A DNA stretch of 5,853 nt from a bacterium (lineage in GTDB: Bacteria; UBA9089; CG2-30-40-21; SBAY01), in the NCBI GenBank assembly GCA_040757115.1, contig JBFLYA010000228.1, positions 1-5,853 of the forward strand. The letters are read 5' to 3'. This document shows, piece after piece, positions 1-5,463 of this stretch; positions within the stretch are counted from its first letter, which is position 1, and each line of letters starts with the position of its first letter. The notes under the pieces were generated by a model that was given only the letters and a program-made list of their open reading frames with translations, was not told the origin of the DNA and did not search any database. The translations under genes were made by a program, and so were the position numbers.

Positions 1-44
1 TCTTTGCGTTCTTTGCGGTTGATTTCTTTGCGTTCTTTGCGGTT
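1..44. repeat. Two-copy 24-base-period direct repeat (TCTTTGCG type)
   Basis: A 20-base unit, TCTTTGCGTTCTTTGCGGTT, occurs at 1-20 and again, identical, at 25-44, separated by GATT. Each unit is itself built from two TTCTTTGCG-like halves. Because the unit period is a multiple of three, more than one frame stays open through it, giving SLRSLRL-like or FAFFAV-like peptides, and I do not regard any of these as a gene. Similar CTTTGCG repeats are, from memory, common between genes in some environmental bacterial genomes. The array may continue to the left of the window. Confidence 0.85.
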
Positions 45-95
45 AAAAAAGGATAAACCACTTAATCTTAAAAAAACTTGAATATCGAGTTATAC

Positions 96-129
96 AAAGG
101 TGTCTATCAAAGCAGACACCTTTTATTTT
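96..129 (+). terminator. Terminator-like hairpin upstream of the htrA-like gene
   Basis: AAAGGTGTCT at 96-105 pairs perfectly with AGACACCTTT at 114-123 around an 8-base loop, and the stem runs into TATTTT at 124-129. This is the form of a rho-independent terminator on the + strand. It would serve a gene lying left of the window, because nothing convincing is encoded in 1-95. It ends only about 25 bases before the protease start codon, so an attenuator or 5'-leader hairpin for the downstream operon is an alternative. No clear -35/-10 pair is visible between the hairpin and the gene. Confidence 0.6.
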
Positions 130-153
130 GGATAAACAAAAAGGAGAATTTGA

Positions 154-1479
154 ATGCGAAAACTAATTATCATTTCTTTATTGCTATTATTTCCTGTTCA
201 CTTATTGGCTAATAATACAGGATTAGAGATGTTTATGGGACTTCAGGCAAAAATCATTGAGGTGTCAAATGAAATAAAACCTGTGGTTGTCCATATCGAG
301 GCCGTCCAGAAAAAAGGTGGGGCTAAACGAAGGGTTTTAGGCTCCGGGGTATTATTAGACCGTGAAGGGTATATCGTTACGACTGAACATTTGATTAGTG
401 AGGCTGATGAAGCAAGGGTAACAATGCTAAATGATGTTACAAAATACAGGGCAAAGATAATCGGAATAGATAAATTAACCGATTTAGCCTTGCTAAAGAT
501 AGAACATCAGCAGGAACTAAAATATCCTGTGCTTGGGGATTCAGATACAACTTGCGTCGGCGAATGGGTAATTGCCATTGGTAATCCTTATGGATTGGAT
601 GGAACAGTGTATCTTGGCATAATTAGCGCTAAGGGAAGAGACATTGAATCCGAAGGTGAAATAATAAATGAATTTCTGCAGACAGATACCTCAATCGACC
701 CGGGGAGTAGCGGTGGACCTCTGGTAAATTTAAAAGGTGAGGTCATCGGAATAAATAGTGGTGGGGCAGGGAGAGGCATTAGTTTTACTATTCCTATCAC
801 CGTGGTTAAAAAGGTCATAAATAAATTAAAAACTCAAGGGGAAATCGAGCGGGGCTGGATAGGTGTCTCAATCCAGGAATTTAATCGGGATATAGCCCAA
901 CAATTTGGCTTGCCCGAAGTTACCGGCGTAATAATAAATGGTGTGTTCGAAAACTCTCCTGCGGCGGAAAGTGGACTTAAACCACTTGATATTATCACTG
1001 AATTTGATGGCAAAAAGGTTAAGGCAGAGAAACCCGAAGCGGTAAATGAACTCATCCGAATAGTGGGAGACTCAAAAATCGGTCAAGAAGTCCAGATGAA
1101 GATAATCAGAGATAAACAACCACTCAGCCTTACTTTAAAAATCGCCAAACAGCCAAAGATAAAAGCTGATGAATTAGAAACAGACTTTGGTTTTGCGGTT
1201 AAGGAAATAACTGACTATATCTATCGGAATTACAAATTAGATTCAAAAGATGGGGTCTTTGTCTCAGAGGTAAAATGGGACACCTGTGCCTCTGATGCAC
1301 AACTCTATGAAAAGGACATTATTATTAAGATTAATGATATGGAAATAAAAGATATTAAAGATTTTAAAAAAACTATCGAGACGGTTAAGGATAATAATAG
1401 GATTTTACTTCAGGTAAAAAGACAAAAGGATTTAATCCTTATTCTTCTGAAGACAGGGGAGTTCAAAAAAAAGTGGTAA
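154..1479 (+). CDS. HtrA/DegP-like periplasmic serine protease with two PDZ domains
   Basis: Likely a trypsin-fold protease/chaperone of envelope protein quality control, exported by Sec. Residues 1-19 form a signal peptide (MRK, then a hydrophobic core ending in LLA before NN). The protease domain spans about 30-230. The catalytic triad is visible as His79 in GYIVTTEHLI, Asp110 in KLTDLALLK and Ser186 in DPGSSGGPL, the HtrA version of GNSGG. PDZ1 covers about 232-330 (RGWIGVSIQEF, SPAAESGLKPLDII). A more degenerate PDZ2 covers about 345-435, where the usual GSPAxxAGLxxGD segment reads DTCASDAQLYEKDI. The length of 441 residues fits DegP/DegQ-type enzymes. The start is set by AAGGAG at 141-146, seven bases before ATG, and by the signal peptide. 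The stop lies one base before folB, implying co-transcription. Whether it is DegP, DegQ or DegS in role cannot be told; two PDZ domains argue against DegS. Confidence 0.95.
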   Translation: MRKLIIISLLLLFPVHLLANNTGLEMFMGLQAKIIEVSNEIKPVVVHIEAVQKKGGAKRRVLGSGVLLDREGYIVTTEHLISEADEARVTMLNDVTKYRAKIIGIDKLTDLALLKIEHQQELKYPVLGDSDTTCVGEWVIAIGNPYGLDGTVYLGIISAKGRDIESEGEIINEFLQTDTSIDPGSSGGPLVNLKGEVIGINSGGAGRGISFTIPITVVKKVINKLKTQGEIERGWIGVSIQEFNRDIAQQFGLPEVTGVIINGVFENSPAAESGLKPLDIITEFDGKKVKAEKPEAVNELIRIVGDSKIGQEVQMKIIRDKQPLSLTLKIAKQPKIKADELETDFGFAVKEITDYIYRNYKLDSKDGVFVSEVKWDTCASDAQLYEKDIIIKINDMEIKDIKDFKKTIETVKDNNRILLQVKRQKDLILILLKTGEFKKKW

Positions 1480-1480
1480 G

Positions 1481-1840
1481 ATGAATTTAGATAAGATTAT
1501 CATTTCAGGAATAGTTTTTTATGGCTATCATGGTGTAACTGAGATTGAGCAAGAGTTGGGGCAAAAATTCTTAGTCGATGTAGAACTACATTTAGATTTA
1601 AAGTCAGTCCAACACCTTGAAGATACGGTTGATTACAAAGAAATTTATAATTTGGTGAAAAGCATTGAACAAAAGAAAAAATATCGGCTAATTGAATCTT
1701 TAGCCACAGACATTGCTCAGGCAATTTTAGACAAAACCAGAGCAATTGAAGTCATTGTTCGGGTAAAAAAACCTCAAGTCCCTATTGCGGGCGTAGTAGA
1801 TTATGTCGCGGCTGAGATTATCAGAAGGAAAAATGAGTAA
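1481..1840 (+). CDS. folB: Dihydroneopterin aldolase
   Basis: Cytoplasmic folate-pathway enzyme that cleaves 7,8-dihydroneopterin to 6-hydroxymethyl-7,8-dihydropterin and glycolaldehyde. The 119 residues match the family's usual length of about 120. The N-terminal FYGYHGV signature is at 13-19. By alignment from memory to the S. aureus enzyme, Glu23, Tyr52 (in DTVDYKEIY), Glu72 (in LIESLA) and Lys97 (in VRVKKPQVPI) correspond to its active-site Glu22, Tyr54, Glu74 and Lys100, so it looks catalytically complete. The ATG is one base after the protease stop. The only Shine-Dalgarno-like sequence nearby is weak (AAGTGG, 1471-1476), so translation is probably coupled to the upstream gene. The last eight bases overlap folK, whose product uses this enzyme's product. 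Confidence 0.95.
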   Translation: MNLDKIIISGIVFYGYHGVTEIEQELGQKFLVDVELHLDLKSVQHLEDTVDYKEIYNLVKSIEQKKKYRLIESLATDIAQAILDKTRAIEVIVRVKKPQVPIAGVVDYVAAEIIRRKNE

Positions 1841-2372
1841 AGTTTATATCTCTCTTGGCTCAAATTTAGGCGATAGAGAAAAAAATATTAAAGAGGCAAT
1901 AAAACTCATTAATAGGCGGATAAAGGTGATTAAAACCTCACCAATTTATGAAACAGAACCTGTCGGATTTAAAGAACAGGATTGGTTTTTAAATTTAGTC
2001 GCCGAACTAAAAACCAGACTTTCACCTCAAGAATTATTGGCTATTTTAAAACAAATCGAGGGAAAACTCGGTAAGAAAATAGAAAGGAAATGGGGTCCCC
2101 GAACCATTGATTTAGATATATTGCTTTATGATGATATTATTTTAGATTTACCCGATTTACAAATACCTCATAAATTAATGCACACACGGACATTTGTTTT
2201 AATTCCATTATCTCAAATCGCCCCAGACATCAAACATCCAGTCTTGAATAAAACAATAAAAGAATTATTAGATGAAGGGAATGACAAAAAATGTATGAAA
2301 GATAGCGTCAAGTTTTACGCAGAAGAAGTAGGTTTGAAGAATATCGAGAATATCAAAAGGACAAGAAAGTGA
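1833..2372 (+). CDS. folK: 2-amino-4-hydroxy-6-hydroxymethyldihydropteridine diphosphokinase (HPPK)
   Basis: Transfers diphosphate from ATP to 6-hydroxymethyl-7,8-dihydropterin, the step after FolB. I start at ATG 1833 and not at the in-frame ATG 1803, because family members begin with the VYISLGSNLGD motif (residues 4-14 here) and AGAAGGA at 1823-1829 precedes it, although the spacing is short. The product is 179 residues. Other motifs are YETEPVG (39-45), WFLNLV (51-56), WGPRTIDLDILLY (87-99) with the Mg-binding aspartates Asp93 and Asp95, and PHKLMHTRTFVL (112-123) with His113 and Arg119. The R-x-R of the catalytic loop in familiar HPPKs reads K-K-I at 81-83. Residues after about 150 form a Lys-rich tail beyond the E. 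coli length of 159. It overlaps folB by eight bases, indicating translational coupling. Confidence 0.95.
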   Translation: MSKVYISLGSNLGDREKNIKEAIKLINRRIKVIKTSPIYETEPVGFKEQDWFLNLVAELKTRLSPQELLAILKQIEGKLGKKIERKWGPRTIDLDILLYDDIILDLPDLQIPHKLMHTRTFVLIPLSQIAPDIKHPVLNKTIKELLDEGNDKKCMKDSVKFYAEEVGLKNIENIKRTRK

Positions 2373-2425
2373 TGAAAAATAATAGCCCTCTTCATCCAAT
2401 ATTAAAAGCAGGAGGTAGTAGATAG
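2372..2425 (+). other. 17-codon ORF coupled to folK stop, possible gene stump or leader
   Basis: ATG at 2372 shares its A with the folK stop (TGATG), the layout of a coupled next gene, but the frame ends at TAG 2423-2425 after 17 codons (MKNNSPLHPILKAGGSR). Upstream in the same frame, from about 2306, the codons read as a charged stretch ending EYREYQKDKK, so the frame is open for longer than the 17 codons, but it is closed by TAG at 2303-2305. I do not recognise the peptide. It could be the 5' end of a housekeeping gene truncated where the nuclease operon begins, a leader peptide carrying the AGGAGG at 2410-2415, or chance. Confidence 0.3.
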
Positions 2426-2435
2426 TAGGTGGGGT

Positions 2436-3554
2436 ATGGGAGAAAATAAAGAGATATCTACAAGAAATTACAGTAGTCTGCTTGAAAGAATTGCTGAAAT
2501 TCTCACTCAGGCAAGGACTAAGGCATTTAGAGAAATAAACAGAGCCCAGGTTTTAGCTTACTGGGGAATTGGCAGAGAGATTGTGGAGTTTGAGCAGAAA
2601 GGCAAGGCACGGGCAGAGTATGGAGAGGAACTACTCAAAAAACTTTCGGCAGACATGACTGCCAAATTTGGAAGAGGGTTCTCAGAAAGGAACTTAAGGA
2701 ACATCAGAACTTTTTATCTCAATTTTCCAATTTGGCAGACACTGTCTGCCAAATCTTCTGAAAGACAAAAAACGCAGACACCGTCTGGAAAATCTATAAT
2801 TCGCCAGACACCGTCTGGAAAATTTGAACCAATGTTATCTTGGTCGCAGTATTGCGAACTATTGAAGGTAGAAGAGCCCCTTGCCCGTTCTTTTTACGAA
2901 CAAGAATCCATTCAAAACAACTGGTCTGTCCGAGAACTGAAAAGGCAGATCGGCTCAATGCTATTTGAACGACTGGCTTTAAGCAAAGATACCAAAGCAG
3001 TAATGAAAATAGCAGAGAAAGGACAGATAGTAGAGAAACCAGAAGATGCTATTAAAGATCCATACATTCTGGAGTTCCTTAATCTCAAAGAAGAGACATC
3101 TTATACTGAAAGTCAGTTAGAACAAGCCTTGATTGATAATCTTCAACACTTTTTATTAGAACTTGGTAAAGGGTTTGCTTTCGTCGCCCGTCAAAAAAGA
3201 ATTACCATTGCTAATCGTCATTATCACATAGATTTAGTTTTTTATAACAGACTGTTAAAGTGTTTGGTTCTGATAGATTTAAAAACAGATGAACTTGACC
3301 ACGCTGACATAGGTCAGATGAATTTTTATCTGAACTATATCAAAGATAATGAGAAAGTTGAAGGAGAGAATGACCCTGTAGGGCTTATCCTCTGTGCGAA
3401 GAAAGATGATATTTTTGCTAAATATGTCTTAGGTGGCTTGAGCAATAAGGTCTTTGCTTCAAAATACAAATTAGCATTGCCATCAGAAAAGGAGTTGAGA
3501 GAAAAACTGAAATCGCTGCCATTGTTGCAGGGTAAAAGTGAGAGGAAAGAGTAA
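2436..3554 (+). CDS. DUF1016/YhcG-family PD-(D/E)XK nuclease
   Basis: Predicted nuclease of unknown target, typical of accessory and defence-rich regions. Residues 14-100 match the DUF1016 N-terminal domain (AYWGIGREIVEFEQ at 41-54, EYGEELLKKLSADM at 61-74, FGRGFSERNLRNI at 78-90). Residues about 134-345 match the C-terminal nuclease domain: LSWSQYCELL, then YTESQLEQALIDNL with a candidate Glu at 225 or 229, HIDLVFYNR with Asp266, LVLIDLK with Asp281 and Lys283, and DIGQMNFYLNY with Gln294. These make a complete-looking PD-(D/E)XK core. The 372 residues match the length of E. coli YhcG. Between the domains, residues 101-130 hold three QT(L/P)S(A/G)K repeats encoded by DNA palindromes. AGGAGG at 2410-2415 is too far (20 bases) from the ATG, leaving only a GGTGGGG near it; the N-terminus nevertheless fits the family. 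The next gene follows after two bases. Confidence 0.9.
   Translation: MGENKEISTRNYSSLLERIAEILTQARTKAFREINRAQVLAYWGIGREIVEFEQKGKARAEYGEELLKKLSADMTAKFGRGFSERNLRNIRTFYLNFPIWQTLSAKSSERQKTQTPSGKSIIRQTPSGKFEPMLSWSQYCELLKVEEPLARSFYEQESIQNNWSVRELKRQIGSMLFERLALSKDTKAVMKIAEKGQIVEKPEDAIKDPYILEFLNLKEETSYTESQLEQALIDNLQHFLLELGKGFAFVARQKRITIANRHYHIDLVFYNRLLKCLVLIDLKTDELDHADIGQMNFYLNYIKDNEKVEGENDPVGLILCAKKDDIFAKYVLGGLSNKVFASKYKLALPSEKELREKLKSLPLLQGKSERKE
2730..2823. repeat. In-frame palindrome cluster within the nuclease gene
   Basis: A perfect palindrome with 12-base arms (2730-2741 and 2743-2754, centre C2742) is followed by two shorter palindromes of the same core: CAGACACCGTCTG at 2775-2787 and at 2805-2817, the latter with six-base arms, CCAGAC/GTCTGG. 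All three share CAGACAC(T/C)GTCTG. Their offsets are 39 and 30 bases, exact multiples of three, so each is read as QT(L/P)S(A/G)K (residues 101-106, 114-119, 124-129). Both shorter copies continue as GGAAAAT. The ancestral copy is probably the first one, as QTLS at this place is, from memory, frequent in DUF1016 proteins. The others look like duplications. Confidence 0.9.
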
Positions 3555-3556
3555 TT

Positions 3557-4705
3557 ATGGAAGATAGAGATACTGCAAAAAACAAAGAACATTATCAAAT
3601 ATCTTTTCTACCTTGGGCTGGATTGAAAGGAGAGATAAAAATCGGACCTATTACATTTTGGTCATTTAACTTACATGCTAAAGATAAAATTCCAGATCAA
3701 GAAATGTTAAATCATCTGACTAAGTATTTTGGTTGCTATATTGATCATCAAGGAAGACCCGTTGATACAATAACAATTTGCTCTCATGGAAATATAGACT
3801 TTCGATGTCTTACAAATGATCAGTGTACCGATTTGCGCAGCGCAGTTGACATACTTATTTTTTGTACAATTGCACCACAAATAAAAAGGGCTGTATGTGC
3901 CAACAATAGGACTATAGGACCTCCCAGTGCAGAGGTTTTTCAGTTGGTAACACAAAATTTTAAACCGGGGAATGACCATATCGCTGTGCGTTCTGGTAGT
4001 CTCCTTAGCGCTGGTTGGAAAATAGGAGAGATCAGTTTTCCAGAACCTTGGTCTACAGGAGGTTCTTTTGGAACTCCTGACACTGAACTCATTGATGGGT
4101 TTAACAAAGTATTTGCCCCTTTGTTTGCTCAAGATATGCGTGAACGGTTATTCAGAAGTTTAGAGTGGTTCCGATTGGCTCATGTGGAGAGTGATGAAGT
4201 ATCACTGTTATCTAAAGTTGTTATGATGGCAACAGCGTTTGAGATACTTCTTCAATTTCCCAAGGAAGGCAAGCGTAGACATTTCGTAAATTATATGGAA
4301 AATAATATCGCATCAGATAGTTTCAATAAGGACAATCGAATCACGGACAGAGGGAAAACTTTTTCGTTGAGCCTTGCAGGATGCTGGGCTTGGGATTTCT
4401 ACGAGTTAAGGAGTACCATCGTGCACGGTGATCACATTAACTCAGAACAACTTAAATATGAGACACGCGATAAAAATTGGCTTACACATCTCATCGTTGC
4501 TGATTTAGTCTTTTGGGAGTGTATTAAACGAGAATTGTTTAATCAAAAATGTATTGGTGACAATGTGCGAGAATGTGCAAAGGAATTTGATAAAGCCTTT
4601 CCCAATGAACCAGAAGGGACTTCTGAAGAGCCACTAGCAAGGTGGTTTTTGGGGTTTAGTGATATGCATAGTGCTCTTGGTTGGGAAAAGGAGAAAGTTA
4701 AATGA
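3557..4705 (+). CDS. Uncharacterised protein with a HEPN-like C-terminal domain
   Basis: I do not recognise the full-length family. The 382-residue protein has no signal peptide or clear membrane segment, so it is probably cytoplasmic. The N-terminal half (about 10-190) is a mixed strand-rich region of unknown fold. From about 195 the sequence becomes helical (RERLFRSLEWFRLAH, VVMMATAFEILLQF) and ends with YELRSTIVHGDH at 282-293, in which Arg285 and His290 form an R-x4-H motif. In HEPN-domain RNases and toxins, R-x4-6-H is the catalytic signature, and the preceding LR plus following HG are typical. The overall plan, an unknown sensor-like half and a C-terminal HEPN, recalls ApeA-like anti-phage proteins, but this is an analogy. 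Ten cysteines are present, without a clear zinc motif. AGAGGA at 3541-3546 precedes the ATG. It begins two bases after the nuclease gene and overlaps the DUF1156 remnant, so all three were probably one operon. Confidence 0.75.
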   Translation: MEDRDTAKNKEHYQISFLPWAGLKGEIKIGPITFWSFNLHAKDKIPDQEMLNHLTKYFGCYIDHQGRPVDTITICSHGNIDFRCLTNDQCTDLRSAVDILIFCTIAPQIKRAVCANNRTIGPPSAEVFQLVTQNFKPGNDHIAVRSGSLLSAGWKIGEISFPEPWSTGGSFGTPDTELIDGFNKVFAPLFAQDMRERLFRSLEWFRLAHVESDEVSLLSKVVMMATAFEILLQFPKEGKRRHFVNYMENNIASDSFNKDNRITDRGKTFSLSLAGCWAWDFYELRSTIVHGDHINSEQLKYETRDKNWLTHLIVADLVFWECIKRELFNQKCIGDNVRECAKEFDKAFPNEPEGTSEEPLARWFLGFSDMHSALGWEKEKVK

Positions 4706-4912
4706 GTTTATATTGCAAGCGCTTAATTGAAGTTGATTCGCCGATAAAGAAGATTTCAGAACATCCAAGGCGTGACCAGAATGTGAAGAAGGGGCATTTA
4801 CATTCTATGCATGTATGGGTGGGCAACCCGTCCTCTTGCCTCTTGTAGGGCAGTAATAATGGGTGCCTTATTACCGGACCCTGTAGATTCAAATTGCTCA
4901 GAAAATTTTCGA
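4702..4912 (+). pseudogene. DUF1156-type methyltransferase-like gene, frameshifted N-terminal remnant
   Basis: ATG 4702-4704 overlaps the stop of the HEPN-like gene as ATGA. The first frame encodes 48 residues (KRLIEVDSPIKKISEHPRRD, then GHLHSMHVW) and stops at 4846-4848. Skipping one base within the GGGTGGG run at 4817-4823 restores WATRPLASCRAVIMGALLPD and then PVDSNCSENFR, to about 4912. The joined sequence follows the N-terminus of DUF1156 proteins as I remember it (RLIEVxLPIxxIxxHxRRE, GHxSTLHxWWARRPLAxCRAV, PDP). Those proteins are large methyltransferase-like components of defence or restriction clusters, usually of about 900 residues or more, so nearly all of the gene is missing. After 4912 the frame reads on to TGA 4967-4969 without recognisable similarity, which places a deletion junction there. 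The remnant should be non-functional. Confidence 0.8.
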
Positions 4913-4958
4913 CCTGTGCGGTTAGAAATTATCAAGGGCAATGGGATAAGAAGTATGT

Positions 4959-5378
4959 GTGAAAGCTGACAAATCTAACCATTACGCATACAATAAGGAA
5001 TTTCAACCATTCGCAAATAAGCTACGCAAAGAAATGACTAAAGCTTAAGGCATGTTTATGGAAGTTTGTTTTAAAAGCAAGACAAATGAAGGGTTATCAC
5101 TTCAGGAGGCAACGACCTGTATTGAATTATATCGTGGATTTTATGTGTAAAGAATTAAAGTTAGTCATTGAAGTAGATGGATTGACTCATCACAATGAGA
5201 AGACAGTGGAGAAGGATAAGAGGTAGGAGAAGGATTTAATAGAAGCAGGATTTATAGAGTATTGAGATTTGCGGATGATGAGGTATTAAATCACATAGAA
5301 GATGTGACAAGAAATATTGAAATGGTGATTGAAGAGGTTTCCACCCCCTTAATCCCCCGCCAGCGGGGGAGATTTTAG
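4959..5378 (+). pseudogene. DUF559-family endonuclease-like gene, broken by two frameshifts and a stop
   Basis: Joining three frames gives a nearly complete DUF559 protein, a small PD-(D/E)XK-type family related to Vsr-like nucleases, usually about 120 residues. Part 1, from a GTG at 4959, reads SNHYAYNKEFQPFANKLRKE and MTKA, then stops at 5046-5048. Part 2, in another frame from about 5050, reads ACLWKFVLKARQMKGYHFRR, then QRPVLNYIVDFMCKELK and LVIEVDGLTHHNEKTVEKDK, and meets TAG 5224-5226 where Arg, Gln or Lys is expected. It continues EKDLIEAGF to about 5256. Part 3, after two surplus bases, reads VLRFADDEVLNHIEDVTRNI and EMVIEE, then STPLIPRQRGRF encoded by a GC-rich repeat, ending at TAG 5376-5378. 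The family core (YIVDF, VIEVDG) is intact, so decay looks recent. The DUF1156 remnant ends just upstream. Confidence 0.85.
5353..5376 (+). terminator. GC-rich hairpin (repeat and possible terminator)
   Basis: TCCCCCGC at 5353-5360 pairs perfectly with GCGGGGGA at 5363-5370 around a CA loop, followed by GATTTT. In an AT-rich window this CCCCCTTAATCCCCCGC/GCGGGGG block is conspicuous and resembles short palindromic repeats dispersed in some environmental genomes. It also supplies the last codons of the DUF559 pseudogene. The T-tract is short, so termination is plausible but not certain. A further G-run, GTGGGGGG at 5389-5396, follows and may belong to the same element. Confidence 0.55.
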
Positions 5379-5403
5379 CTTCCATCAGTGGGGGGAACTC
5401 AAA

Positions 5404-5433
5404 TTGACAGTTTATAACCTAACCGCATAGGTT
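5404..5433 (+). promoter_or_regulatory. Possible promoter/operator for the 71-residue gene
   Basis: A perfect -35 consensus TTGACA is at 5404-5409, and the best-spaced -10 candidate is only TAGGTT at 5428-5433 (18-base spacer, 3 of 6 matches). The inverted repeat AACCTA (5416-5421) / TAGGTT (5428-5433) lies across the spacer and the -10 candidate, where a dimeric repressor such as an antitoxin could bind. It is 31 bases upstream of the ATG at 5464. The weak -10 keeps this tentative. Confidence 0.3.
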
Positions 5434-5463
5434 GAAAAATTTTGGATTTTAGATGAGGGAATT

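Noticed and set aside
1-44. CRISPR array
   Set aside because: There are only two units with a four-base spacer, so the repeat-spacer geometry does not fit.
1-81. Open frame reading SLRSLRLI through the direct repeat, ending at TGA 79-81
   Set aside because: The repeat is open in more than one frame simply because of its composition and period, and no start codon or ribosome site supports a gene. An ORF entering from the left cannot be excluded.
96-123. Terminator stem sharing GCAGACACC with the palindromes in the nuclease gene
   Set aside because: The nine shared bases sit in a different symmetry (loop against arm plus centre), so I treat the likeness as chance.
588-1055. Two - strand open frames across the protease gene
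   Set aside because: They are antisense to a well supported HtrA-like coding region and carry no motif of their own.
1803-1832. Upstream in-frame ATG as the folK start
   Set aside because: It would add ten residues (MSRLRLSEGK) that the family lacks and lies deeper inside folB. ATG 1833 has a better ribosome site and the expected N-terminus.
3335-3598. - strand open frame of 87 codons across the nuclease and HEPN-like gene junction
   Set aside because: It overlaps two supported + strand genes and their ribosome site, and has a low-complexity Phe/Ser-rich sequence typical of antisense of Lys/Glu-rich coding DNA.
3707-4132. Open frame of 141 codons on the - strand
   Set aside because: It lies wholly inside the 382-residue + strand gene, has no ribosome site or recognisable motif, and its residues (many Ser, Cys, Tyr) look like an antisense reading.
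4698-4892. Open frame of 64 codons on the - strand
   Set aside because: The + strand of this stretch matches DUF1156 in two joined frames. The - strand peptide resembles nothing known.
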